Positions 7,893-16,175 of a stretch of DNA of 30,010 nucleotides are shown piece by piece; positions within the stretch are counted from its first letter, which is position 1, and each line of letters starts with the position of its first letter. The stretch is from contig DHVB01000050.1 in assembly GCA_002412425.1 (NCBI GenBank), forward strand, positions 1 to 30,010, given 5' to 3'. This stretch comes from Bacteroidales bacterium UBA5219. GTDB taxonomy: Bacteria > Bacteroidota > Bacteroidia > Bacteroidales > ML635J-15. The position numbers and the translations under genes are program-made. The notes under the pieces are model-generated. The model was not told the origin of the DNA. It searched no databases and was given only the letters and a program-made list of their open reading frames with translations.

Positions 7893-7910
7893 CAGTTAAA
7901 AGTTAAAAGT
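7893..7910 (+). repeat. Heptad tandem repeat (GTTAAAA)2
   Basis: CA followed by two units of GTTAAAA and GT, then GGGATTTTTAAAAAA. It is a shorter copy of the 7429 tract with the same right-hand flank. Inverted single or double units follow at 8012-8023 and about 8052-8062. Confidence 0.85.
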
Positions 7911-7933
7911 GGGATTTTTAAAAAAATTTATAA

Positions 7934-7969
7934 AAAAACAGAGAACCTATTTAAAAATTCTCTGTTTTT
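7934..7969 (-). terminator. Intrinsic terminator-like hairpin downstream of nrdJ
   Basis: Arms AAAAACAGAGAA (7934-7945) and TTCTCTGTTTTT (7958-7969) pair perfectly over 12 bases around a 12-base loop. On the minus strand the stem is followed by a run of T, as needed for nrdJ, whose stop lies about 90 bases upstream. On the plus strand a T5 run also forms the stem end, so it may act in both directions. Confidence 0.7.
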
Positions 7970-8032
7970 GCTTTATACTTACTTAAAAACTTAAACTTCT
8001 TTCATCTTTTGACTTTTAACTTTACCTTCGGT

Positions 8033-8050
8033 GAGCTCGTAAACTCGGTT
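8033..8050 (+). repeat. Direct repeat GAGCTCGTAAACTCGGTT, copy 2
   Basis: Exact second copy of the word at 7545-7562, ending seven bases from the nrdJ stop codon. Confidence 0.85.
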
Positions 8051-8056
8051 CAACTT

Positions 8057-10636
8057 TTAACTACATTTAGAGTGTCCACATTCTGTGCAAATTACGCAGC
8101 CGTCTTGGTAAACTTGAGTATCTTCTTGTTGACAGCCTTCGCAAATATCTCCTTTTTTAGAAGCTTTGGTTCCATTAGGGATATATTTTCGTAAAGCTCT
8201 TTCAACACCGCGTTTCCAAGTGTTAATGCTGTCGTTATCAAATTCTAATGAAGATACTAATTCCACAGCTTTATCTATAGCCATTCCGTGTCGTAATACT
8301 CCTGAGATTAGTTTTGCATAGTTCCAGAAAGTTTTATCAAATTGATGCGACAATCCTTGGAAAGTTGTAGCATAGCCATATCTGTTTGTGTATTGGAAGT
8401 CGTATCTATTATTTCCTTCTGCATCTCTTTCTTTAATTATTCTACCATTTTCTATTGCTTTAGGAATATTTAAAGTATCTTCTTCGACTCTACCTGTAAA
8501 GATTTCGTATGGCATTCCGTTTAATAATCCAACAAAAGCTATCCATTCTTCGTCGTCGTTTCTAAATCTAACTATATCTGCATCTAGAACTTTTGGACGT
8601 TTAAGTTCAAGCATTTGTTTTGCTTGTTGATTATTTTTATCGTCAGAAATTAACACGCCTGTTCTAGAACCTTCTCTATAAACTGTAATTCCTTTACATC
8701 CACATTTCCAAGCTTCGAAATAACATTCTTCAACTATTTCTTCCGAAACATTTTCTGGCATATTTATAGTTACGCTAATGCTATGGTCAACCCATTTTTG
8801 AATTGCTCCTTGCATTCTAACTTTGCTTAAATAATCAATATCTGCTGCAGTTGCTTTGTAATATGGTGATTTTTTTACAAGTTCTTCGACTTGGTCATTA
8901 GACATATTTTTAACTTCTTCAACATCATATTTATTAATTTGAAGCCATGTTAAAAATTTATGGTGGAAAACTTTGTATTCTTCCCATTTGTCGCCTTGTT
9001 CGTCAACGAAATCGACTCTTACTTCTGGGTCGTTTGGATTAACTTTTCTTCGTCTAGTGTAAAATGGTCTAAACACAGGTTCTATTCCCGATGTTGTTTG
9101 TGTCATTAGGCTTGTAGTTCCTGTAGGAGCAATTGTTAAAAGAGAAATATTTCTTCTTCCATAATTTTCCATTTCTCTTACCATTTCTGGGTCTGCTTGT
9201 CTTAGCCTTTCGATAAATGGATTATTTTTTTCTCTTTGGCTATCGTAAATCATAAATGGCATTCTTTCTTTAGCCATATTTACGGAAGATCTATATGCTT
9301 CTATTGCAAGAGTTTTGTGAACTTCTGTTGCAAATTCGTTTGCTGTATCAGTTCCATAAGTTAGTCCTAATGCTGCCAACATATCGCCTTCGGCAGTAAT
9401 GCCTACTCCAGTTCTTCTTCCTTCTTCGGCTTTGCGTCTAATATTTTCCCAAAGTTTTCTTTCAACTCTTTTTACTTCTATATCTTCGGGGTCGGAATTG
9501 ATTTTTGCTAGAATTTGGTCTATTTTTTCTAATTCTAAATCAATAATATCGTCCATCATTTTTTGAGCATAGCCAACGTGTTTTTTAAACTTGTCGAAAT
9601 TAAACTTAGCTTCTTTTGTAAATGGGTTATCCACATAAGAATATAAATTTATTGCTAGCAATCTACAAGAGTCGTATGGGCAAAGCGGAATTTCTCCACA
9701 AGGATTTGTAGAAACAGTTTTATATCCCAAATCTGCATAACAATCTGCTACCGACTCGCGTATTATAGTGTCCCAGAACAAAATTCCTGGTTCAGCAGAT
9801 TTCCATGCATTATGAATAATTTTTTTCCAAATTTTTTGTGGGTCAACTTCCTTAATATACTTAGGTGCTCTATCATCTATTGGGAATTGTTGAATAAACT
9901 TATCTTTATTAATAAGTGCATTCATAAACTCATCAGTAAGTTTTACAGAAACATTTGCTCCTGTAACTTTACCTTGAGTTAATTTTACGTCAATAAAATC
10001 TTCGCTATCAGGGTGTTTTACCGAAACCGAAAGCATCAACGCTCCTCTTCTTCCGTCTTGAGCAACTTCGCGAGTAGTGTTAGAATATCTTTCCATAAAA
10101 GGCACAATTCCAGTAGAAGTTAGGGCTGAATTTTTTACTGGCGAGCCTTTTGGTCTTAAATGTGAAAGGTCGTGTCCAACGCCTCCACGTCTTTTCATCA
10201 GCTGAACTTGTTCTTGGTCGATTTTTAAAATTCCACCGTAAGAATCTGTTGGTTTGTCGTGTCCAATTACAAAACAATTTGATAAAGAAACAATTTGCAG
10301 ATTGTTACCAATACCCGACATTGGACCACCTTGAGGAACTATATATTTAAAATCTTTCAATAATTCATAAATAGTTTCTTCCGAAAGAGGATTATCGTAT
10401 TTCGTTTCTATTCGATATATCTCTTTAGCCAAACGTCTGTGCATATCGTCTGGAGTAAGTTCGTACAAATTGCCATCTGAATCTTTTAGTGCGTATTTAT
10501 TAATCCACACTCTTGCAGCAAGGTCATCGCCCTTAAAATACTCTTGACTAGCTAAAAAAGCTTCAGAATCGCTAAAAATCTTTCTCTTTACTTCTTCCTT
10601 AAAATTCTGTGTCATTTGTTTATTTTCCAAGTTCAT
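8057..10636 (-). CDS. nrdJ: Adenosylcobalamin-dependent (class II) ribonucleoside-diphosphate/triphosphate reductase
   Basis: This enzyme makes deoxyribonucleotides from ribonucleotides, using a cobalamin-generated thiyl radical, and needs neither oxygen nor a second radical subunit. The 859-residue chain has the N-terminal redox Cys121 in VSLSNCFV, GGVGHDLSHLRPKGS at 151-165, and the active-site loop NPCGEIPL at 311-318 (Asn311, thiyl Cys313, Glu315). A C-terminal TSCPD-type region follows (about 680-820, with LSHQFDKTFWNYAKLISGVLRHG). The tail is rich in Cys (CEGCQQ, CVICTECGHSKCS), matching the zinc-ribbon/swinging redox tail of the family. The start ATG at 10636 is followed by a second ATG at codon 8, and either could be used. 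Transcription appears to be monocistronic, with a hairpin terminator near 7934-7969. I see no cobalamin riboswitch upstream. Confidence 0.96.
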   Translation of the reverse strand: MNLENKQMTQNFKEEVKRKIFSDSEAFLASQEYFKGDDLAARVWINKYALKDSDGNLYELTPDDMHRRLAKEIYRIETKYDNPLSEETIYELLKDFKYIVPQGGPMSGIGNNLQIVSLSNCFVIGHDKPTDSYGGILKIDQEQVQLMKRRGGVGHDLSHLRPKGSPVKNSALTSTGIVPFMERYSNTTREVAQDGRRGALMLSVSVKHPDSEDFIDVKLTQGKVTGANVSVKLTDEFMNALINKDKFIQQFPIDDRAPKYIKEVDPQKIWKKIIHNAWKSAEPGILFWDTIIRESVADCYADLGYKTVSTNPCGEIPLCPYDSCRLLAINLYSYVDNPFTKEAKFNFDKFKKHVGYAQKMMDDIIDLELEKIDQILAKINSDPEDIEVKRVERKLWENIRRKAEEGRRTGVGITAEGDMLAALGLTYGTDTANEFATEVHKTLAIEAYRSSVNMAKERMPFMIYDSQREKNNPFIERLRQADPEMVREMENYGRRNISLLTIAPTGTTSLMTQTTSGIEPVFRPFYTRRRKVNPNDPEVRVDFVDEQGDKWEEYKVFHHKFLTWLQINKYDVEEVKNMSNDQVEELVKKSPYYKATAADIDYLSKVRMQGAIQKWVDHSISVTINMPENVSEEIVEECYFEAWKCGCKGITVYREGSRTGVLISDDKNNQQAKQMLELKRPKVLDADIVRFRNDDEEWIAFVGLLNGMPYEIFTGRVEEDTLNIPKAIENGRIIKERDAEGNNRYDFQYTNRYGYATTFQGLSHQFDKTFWNYAKLISGVLRHGMAIDKAVELVSSLEFDNDSINTWKRGVERALRKYIPNGTKASKKGDICEGCQQEDTQVYQDGCVICTECGHSKCS

Positions 10637-11046
10637 TTTTTATTATACTTTTTAATATCTGATTTTTAAAAAAACAAATCCCAAAATATTGGGAAAATTT
10701 GCAAGTACTAAAATATAGAGTTTAGACAAAAAAACAAAAAACAGTTTATCAACAATTGTTGGGGAATAATTTAAAAACTTCTTAAAAAGTCATAAATCAA
10801 GCACTTAAATATTTGCAAGAAATTTTGAGAAAAAAGAAATTAACCGTTCAAAAACCTTAACAAATAAGCAATTCAACAATTTTAAATTTATTTTTTAACA
10901 ACTCATTGTTCAATTATCCAATCCCTTTATTCTTTTTGTGGCATTTGTTTATAAATCAAACTATTACATTTTTCAAAGAAATATTTAAAAAAAAAGATAT
11001 TCACATTTTAAAAGTAAAAAAATGCTCTTTAAAACATCATTTTTTT
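10637..11046. other. Gene-free AT-rich spacer upstream of nrdJ
   Basis: No plausible gene lies in these 410 bases. On the minus strand TTTG (10730-10727), 19 bases, then TACTTGC (10707-10701) resembles a degraded Bacteroidota promoter about 65 bases before nrdJ. Two palindromes are present: CCCAA-AATA-TTGGG (10681-10694) and the perfect 12-mer CAACAATTGTTG (10750-10761). Either could be an operator, but I cannot tie them to a known regulator. The NrdR box pattern was not seen. The waaA-proximal end has only a weak ATG...CAT hairpin with T-runs (about 11020-11048). Confidence 0.45.
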
Positions 11047-12276
11047 TCATAGATAATGTAAATTATCAAATATTTTATGCGTAGAACCAAAAGAATTGTT
11101 TACGTACGAATTTGCATTAATTTTACACTTTTCTATCACATTTACATCACTAATCAACACATTCATTATATTTTCATATTCTTCAGAGTTGTTTATGCTA
11201 AAAGCAACTTCGTTTTTTATTAATTGTACAGCTTCGTTAAACTTTTTGTGATTTGGTCCAAAAACTACTGGAATTTCATAAACAACAGCTTCTAAAATAT
11301 TATGAATTCCTTTTCCAAAACCTCCTCCAATATATGCAATATTTGCATAACGATATAATTTTGACAAAATTCCAATAGAATCAATTATAATTAATCGTGT
11401 GTCGGGATTTAGGGTTTCTATCTTAGATAATCTTTGACTTGTAATTTTAAGTCTTTTTTCTAAGTTTTTTATATTCTGTTCAGAAATTTCGTGAGGAGCA
11501 ATAATAAAAACATAATCTTCAGGCGAAGAGTTTATGAAGTTTGTTATAATTTTTTCGTCTGCTGCCCAAGTGCTTCCATAAACAAAACATTTTTTGCCTT
11601 CGCAAAATTTTTCAAGAATTGGATTTTCATATTTTTCATTAGCTATAGCAACAACTCTATCAATTCTTGTATCTCCGCAAACTAAAGTGTTTTTGAAATT
11701 GTATTTATGTAATAATTTTTCTGTTTCTTCTGTTTGCACAAATATTTTGCTAAAAAAACCTAAGGCTTTGCGATAAGTTTTTCCATAAGACTTAAAAAAC
11801 ACTTGATTTGGACGAAAAATAGCAGCAATTAAATAAGTTGGGATTTTGTTTTTATTTAATTTTTCTAAGAAATAATACCATATTTCATATTTTACAAAAA
11901 TTGCAGTAACTGGGTTTACTGTTTCAATAAATTCTTTTGCATTTTTTCGTGAATCGAAAGGCAAATAGCAAACTATATCTGCAAATTGGTAATTTTTTCG
12001 AGGTTCGTAACCACTTGGACTAAAAAAACTTAAAATAATTTTATATTCTGGTTTTTCAGTTTTTATTTTTTCAATTAGTGGTCTGCCTTGTTCAAATTCA
12101 CCTAAAGACGCACAGTGAAACCATATATATTTTGAGTTTTTATCAATTTTAGATTTAATTTCTTGAATTTGATTTTTTCTGCCTTCAATCATTAATTTTG
12201 CTTTTTTATTAAAGATTGAAGCAATTTTTATTGCAAAAAAATATGATTGAGTAATTATTTTATAAGCAAAAAGCAT
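11047..12276 (-). CDS. waaA: 3-deoxy-D-manno-octulosonic acid (Kdo) transferase
   Basis: WaaA (KdtA) attaches Kdo to the lipid A precursor, the first step of lipopolysaccharide core assembly, at the inner membrane's cytoplasmic face. The N-terminal hydrophobic anchor (LFAYKIITQSYFFAIKIASIF) is followed by FNKKAKLMIEGR and the acceptor-domain motif HCASLGEFEQGRPL, whose Glu60 fits the catalytic Glu of the family. The C-terminal GT-B half has YIGGGFGKGIHNILEAVVY and VVFGPNHKKFNEA, the donor site. I place the start at the ATG 12276-12274. It aligns with the usual KdtA N-terminus and lies two bases after the upstream gene's stop. An upstream in-frame ATG at 12330 would add 18 residues and overlap that gene. 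Length is then 409 residues. Confidence 0.93.
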   Translation of the reverse strand: MLFAYKIITQSYFFAIKIASIFNKKAKLMIEGRKNQIQEIKSKIDKNSKYIWFHCASLGEFEQGRPLIEKIKTEKPEYKIILSFFSPSGYEPRKNYQFADIVCYLPFDSRKNAKEFIETVNPVTAIFVKYEIWYYFLEKLNKNKIPTYLIAAIFRPNQVFFKSYGKTYRKALGFFSKIFVQTEETEKLLHKYNFKNTLVCGDTRIDRVVAIANEKYENPILEKFCEGKKCFVYGSTWAADEKIITNFINSSPEDYVFIIAPHEISEQNIKNLEKRLKITSQRLSKIETLNPDTRLIIIDSIGILSKLYRYANIAYIGGGFGKGIHNILEAVVYEIPVVFGPNHKKFNEAVQLIKNEVAFSINNSEEYENIMNVLISDVNVIEKCKINANSYVNNSFGSTHKIFDNLHYL

Positions 12277-12278
12277 AT

Positions 12279-13028
12279 TTAATAAAAGTAATATTTTTCT
12301 GGTGATTTTGTATAAATTGGAATTATCCATCCAAATCTAATACCACTTAAAAAATCTTTTCGTTTTGTATCATCATATCTCATAAGATTAAAGTCATAAT
12401 CTCTTCGGCTCATTGTAAAAGCTTGATAAAACACAAATCCTATATAAAAATTAATTAGTCGTTTATTATCCAAATGTTGATAACCTATAAATTCTTTTAC
12501 TGCAAGTCCATTGCTTAGTCTGTCGTATCCCTTTTTATAATCACCTAAAATTGGCGGTGCGTTATTGTCTTTATTTTCGATATGAATATGATGCTGCAAA
12601 AGTCCTGCTCCAAGGCTTACAAAAATCCCAGAATTTTTATTTGGTCCAAAAACAGGAATAAGTTTACTTAGATTAGCTCCTGCGTACATACCTCTTTCTG
12701 ACAAAGTGAAGGTTGCATATTCACCATATTGATTAATAATGTATCCTGTTTCTGTTGCAATATTATTAAAAATAGTAGTGTCTTTTACTTTTCCGCCGAA
12801 GATATAAGCAAATTCTAACCCAAATCCCCAATTAGAAGCTATTTTATATTCTAAACTTCCACCAATCATAGAAGACATTCCAAAACGTTGAGCCATATCG
12901 CCACCAGGAAGATGAGCAGAATAATTAATGGAAAATTTTAACATATTTATACTAGAGTCGCTAATTTGAGCGTTTATAGTAAAAACAGAAAAAACCGTAA
13001 TAAAAACCAAAAAAATCTTTGTTTTCAT
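12279..13028 (-). CDS. Outer-membrane beta-barrel-type protein of unknown function
   Basis: This 249-residue protein has a signal peptide (MKTKIFLVFITVFSVFTINA, cleavage near AQ). It continues as alternating amphipathic strands with many Gly and aromatic residues (GSLEYKIASNWGFGLEFAYIFGG, YAGANLSKLIPVFG, GIFVSLGAGLLQHHIHIE, FYIGFVFYQAF). It ends in aromatic residues (YYFY). This pattern fits a small outer-membrane barrel of about eight to ten strands. No catalytic motif is seen. It is the first gene of a two-gene unit with waaA, so a link to the lipopolysaccharide-bearing outer membrane is plausible but unproven. The promoter's -7 box lies only four bases before the ATG (see 13033-13067). Confidence 0.75.
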   Translation of the reverse strand: MKTKIFLVFITVFSVFTINAQISDSSINMLKFSINYSAHLPGGDMAQRFGMSSMIGGSLEYKIASNWGFGLEFAYIFGGKVKDTTIFNNIATETGYIINQYGEYATFTLSERGMYAGANLSKLIPVFGPNKNSGIFVSLGAGLLQHHIHIENKDNNAPPILGDYKKGYDRLSNGLAVKEFIGYQHLDNKRLINFYIGFVFYQAFTMSRRDYDFNLMRYDDTKRKDFLSGIRFGWIIPIYTKSPEKYYFY

Positions 13029-13032
13029 TTTG

Positions 13033-13067
13033 CAAAGTTATAAAAACTTAACATATCTTAAAACAAA
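13033..13067 (-). promoter_or_regulatory. Promoter of the barrel protein-waaA unit, probably giving a leaderless mRNA
   Basis: On the minus strand TTTG (13067-13064), a 23-base spacer and TAACTTTG (13040-13033) match the Bacteroidota -33/-7 pattern, with a slightly long spacer. Only four bases (CAAA) separate the -7 box from the ATG at 13028, so the transcript should begin at or next to the start codon. Confidence 0.6.
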
Positions 13068-13294
13068 AAAACATTGTGAATATTGTAAAATATTTAGATT
13101 TTTTGACACTGTTGCTCAAAATGCCAAACTGATATGCCAATCCTGATAAAAATAAATATTATTTTTCTTATTATACACAAAAATAAAAACTTTCATTTTT
13201 TACATAATTTGCCGTATATTTAAACGGTTCTATTAAAATAAATGGCGATTATATTTTTTTATCAATTTTTCGTCTAACATAAACTTTTTCTTCG

Positions 13295-13302
13295 TAACTT
13301 TG
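13295..13302 (+). promoter_or_regulatory. -7 promoter box of the M14 carboxypeptidase pair
   Basis: TAACTTTG matches TAnnTTTG exactly and lies 23 bases before the ATG at 13326. The -33 element is weak (TTTTTCG near 13266-13272). The 297-base divergent spacer 13029-13325 holds nothing else I can support. Confidence 0.55.
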
Positions 13303-13325
13303 AAATCTAAATAATTCTTTTTCTG

Positions 13326-16163
13326 ATGAGAGTTTTTACTTTGTGCATATTTTCTATATTTTTTAGTTGTATTACCTTATTTGGACAGCAACAAACTGAA
13401 CTTCAGAAAGCAAGGACTATTTTAAACGACAGAGCTGAAGTTTTTATTAAATTTTCTGCTACTCCACAGGAATTACAACATTTTTCAAGAATTTTATCTA
13501 TTGATAATTATGATGGAGAAAATATTTTTGCTTACGCCAATGCCAAAGAGTTTGAAAATTTCTTAAAAACTAATAAAAATTTTGAACTTGTTAAAGATTA
13601 TTATAATCGCTCAAGAGCTTTGACTATGGCAACAAGCATTGAAGAAATGCAAAATTGGGATAAATATCCAACTTATGAGGTTTATGTTGAAATGATGCAA
13701 AAATTCGCACAAGATTATCCTAATATTTGCAAGTTAGATACCATTGGTTTTTCTACTGAAGGACGTTCGCTTTTAGCGGTTAAAATTTCTGACAACGTAA
13801 ATATTGACGAAGCTGAACCAGAATTTTTATATACAGGTCAAATGCATGGAGATGAACTTATTGGTGGAGCTGTTTTATTGAGATTGATAAACTATTTATT
13901 AGAAAATTATGGTTCTATTTCAGGAATTACCGATTTAATTAATTCTGTTCAAATTTATATAAATCCGCTTGCAAATCCTGATGGCACTTATAGGTCAGAC
14001 AATAGCACAGTGAGCAATTCGATTAGATATAATGCTCAAAGCATTGATTTAAACAGAAATTACAAAGACTTTGACGCTGGCAACCATCCTGATGGCAATG
14101 AGTATGGTATAGAAACTGTAGCTTTTATGGAATATGCTGAAAATCACAAGTTTGTAATGTCAGCAAATACTCATAGCGGAGCAGAACTTGTAAATTATCC
14201 TTTCGATACGCATTCAGAATTGCCTGCAGATAATTTATGGTGGGAATTTGTTTCTACAGAATATGCAACTAATGCTCAAGAAAACTCGGCTTCGGGTTAT
14301 TTTACAGACCAAAACAACGGAGTTACAAATGGTTACGCTTGGTACACTATTACTGGAAGTCGTCAAGATTATATGAATTACTATCATAATTGTCGAGAAG
14401 TAACTTTGGAATTAAGTACTAAAAAACTTTTAGATGCAGAAGACTTACCTGCTCATTGGGAATACAATAAAAAAGCTTTGTTAGATTATTTAAAACAAGT
14501 TACTTATGGTTTGCGAGGCATAGTTACAGACTCTATAACTCACGAACCATTGCAAGCAAAAGTGTGGATAGAAAATTTTGACAAATTAAATTCTCATGTG
14601 TTTTCTTTCCCTCAACACGGCGATTATTACCGTTTGTTAAAACAAGGAAATTATCTTGTTAGTTTTTCTGCAGAAGGCTATAAAACAAAAACTTTTGAAG
14701 TCGAAATTAATGATTACCAACAAACTCTGCTTGATGTTCAGCTTGTTAATTTGGAAAACACATCTCCTTTGGCAAATTTTACTTCAAATCAGCAAATTTT
14801 TGAATGTTCGCCAAATGTACAGTTTATAAATTTATCCGAAGCCTCATCAGATTCCGAATTTTTGTGGGATTTTGGCGATGGAAAAACTAGTACAGAATTT
14901 GAGCCAGAACATTTTTATTCTCAAAACGGAACTTATACAGTAAAACTTATTGCTCAGAACTCTTTTGGAGAAAATTTTATTATAAAAGAAAATTTTATTG
15001 AAATTAATTTAAATGAAATTCCTGAGCTTCCAAGTTTTGTGATTTGCGAAAATTCTGGCAATCTTGAAATTAATCTTGATTTAGATGGAAATATTTTATG
15101 GTTTGAAAATATAAACGATACAATTCCATTTAATGAAGGAAATTCTTACACAACACCTGAACTACACGAAAACACAACATATTTTATTGAAACAATATTT
15201 GTCGGTGGCAACTTTAATGGTGGAAAATTAAATCGCGAAAGCGGAGGAAGTTATGTGTCTGACGCATCTAATAATTATTTAATTTTCGATTGTTATCAAA
15301 ATTGCAATTTGCACTCTGTAAAAGTTTATGCCGATGGAAATGGGAATAGAACAATTTATTTGAAAAATTCAATGGGCGAAATTCTTGAATCAAAAGAAAT
15401 ATTTATTGAAAACGGAGAACAAACTGTTGTTTTAGATTTTAATTTAATACAAGGCGAAGATTTTAGATTAGGATGCGAAGCGACTGCTAATTTATACAGA
15501 GATTTTAGTGGAATGTTTTCAAATTTTAATTATCCATTCAATATTAGCAATGCAATTTCTATTAAACAAAGCAATACTGTTTGGTGGTATGATGAGAAAA
15601 AATATTATCCATATTTTTATGATTGGAATATAAGCTTGCCTGATTGTTATTCTGCAAAAACTCCATTAAATATTTATGTAAACGAAGAAATTGTTGCTGA
15701 TTTTAATTTTACTATTAATAATAATATCGTTTCTTTTACAAACGCTTCAATTGCTGCAGATTCTTATATTTGGGATTTTGGTGACAACACAACAAGCACA
15801 GAAATAAATCCAACTCACACTTATCAAAGCAATGGAGAATATACAGTTACATTAACAGCTTCAAGCGGATGTGGTGAAGACACTATTTCTTATCAAGTTG
15901 TTATTGTTGCTGGAATAGAAAATCATTTTACAGATAATATAGAAATTTATCCTAACCCAAGTTCAGATTTATTAAACATTAAATCAAATCAAACGATTTC
16001 TAAAATCCAAATTTTAAGTGTTGATGGTAAAATTATTAAAACTTTTGAAAATATTAATTCAACTAAAACTTTTATAGACATTGAAAATTTGAATAATTCA
16101 TATTATTTCATTAATATTTACATTGAAAATAAAATTATCAGAAAACCTTTTATAAAACTTTAA
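13326..16163 (+). CDS. Secreted M14 zinc carboxypeptidase with PKD domains and type IX sorting tail
   Basis: This 945-residue extracellular metallopeptidase probably removes C-terminal residues from peptides. A signal peptide ends near LFGQ (20-21) and a propeptide-like segment follows. The M14 domain (about 118-395) has zinc ligands His174 and Glu177 (MHGDE), His283 (NTHSG), substrate Arg244 (DLNRNY) and catalytic Glu362 (VTLELS). Then come a CarboxypepD_reg-like domain (396-475), PKD domain 1 (483-560, WDFGDGKTS), and an Ig-like stretch (570-625). A beta-rich domain (630-775) and PKD domain 2 (790-862, WDFGDNTTS) lead to the type IX sorting tail (from 870, IYPNPSS...), used for export and surface anchoring. 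It is paralogous to the next gene, 12 bases downstream, so both are likely one operon. Confidence 0.93.
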   Translation: MRVFTLCIFSIFFSCITLFGQQQTELQKARTILNDRAEVFIKFSATPQELQHFSRILSIDNYDGENIFAYANAKEFENFLKTNKNFELVKDYYNRSRALTMATSIEEMQNWDKYPTYEVYVEMMQKFAQDYPNICKLDTIGFSTEGRSLLAVKISDNVNIDEAEPEFLYTGQMHGDELIGGAVLLRLINYLLENYGSISGITDLINSVQIYINPLANPDGTYRSDNSTVSNSIRYNAQSIDLNRNYKDFDAGNHPDGNEYGIETVAFMEYAENHKFVMSANTHSGAELVNYPFDTHSELPADNLWWEFVSTEYATNAQENSASGYFTDQNNGVTNGYAWYTITGSRQDYMNYYHNCREVTLELSTKKLLDAEDLPAHWEYNKKALLDYLKQVTYGLRGIVTDSITHEPLQAKVWIENFDKLNSHVFSFPQHGDYYRLLKQGNYLVSFSAEGYKTKTFEVEINDYQQTLLDVQLVNLENTSPLANFTSNQQIFECSPNVQFINLSEASSDSEFLWDFGDGKTSTEFEPEHFYSQNGTYTVKLIAQNSFGENFIIKENFIEINLNEIPELPSFVICENSGNLEINLDLDGNILWFENINDTIPFNEGNSYTTPELHENTTYFIETIFVGGNFNGGKLNRESGGSYVSDASNNYLIFDCYQNCNLHSVKVYADGNGNRTIYLKNSMGEILESKEIFIENGEQTVVLDFNLIQGEDFRLGCEATANLYRDFSGMFSNFNYPFNISNAISIKQSNTVWWYDEKKYYPYFYDWNISLPDCYSAKTPLNIYVNEEIVADFNFTINNNIVSFTNASIAADSYIWDFGDNTTSTEINPTHTYQSNGEYTVTLTASSGCGEDTISYQVVIVAGIENHFTDNIEIYPNPSSDLLNIKSNQTISKIQILSVDGKIIKTFENINSTKTFIDIENLNNSYYFINIYIENKIIRKPFIKL

Positions 16164-16175
16164 AATCTACTTATC

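Larger units (their letters stand above)
7395..8056. other. Gene-free spacer dense in hairpins and short repeats, between nrdJ and serS
   Basis: No credible open frame lies in this 662-base stretch on either strand. It contains two (GTTAAAA)n tracts, three small perfect hairpins, one long inverted repeat, a 22-base tandem repeat, a direct repeat at its two ends and a terminator-like hairpin near nrdJ; each is listed separately. Its base composition (many CTCG/GCGAG words) is clearly richer in G+C than the surrounding intergenic DNA. It does not resemble any insertion sequence I know: there is no transposase remnant and no obvious terminal inverted repeat pair enclosing the whole. Confidence 0.7.

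Noticed and set aside
7429..8060. CRISPR array or CRISPR remnant
   Set aside because: Repeats are 7 or 22 bases, in direct contact or irregularly spaced, with no constant repeat-spacer alternation and no cas genes.
10637..10760. Cobalamin riboswitch in front of nrdJ
   Set aside because: The B12-box core GCCACTG or a recognisable junction is not present on the minus strand; the region is simple AT-rich DNA.
10745..10760. DnaA box / replication origin (TTATCAACA)
   Set aside because: A single imperfect match without a cluster of boxes or dnaA/dnaN nearby is expected by chance in such AT-rich sequence.
11047..12330. Longer waaA starting at 12330
   Set aside because: It would overlap the upstream gene by 52 bases and add an 18-residue extension not typical for KdtA, whereas the ATG at 12276 fits the family and spacing.
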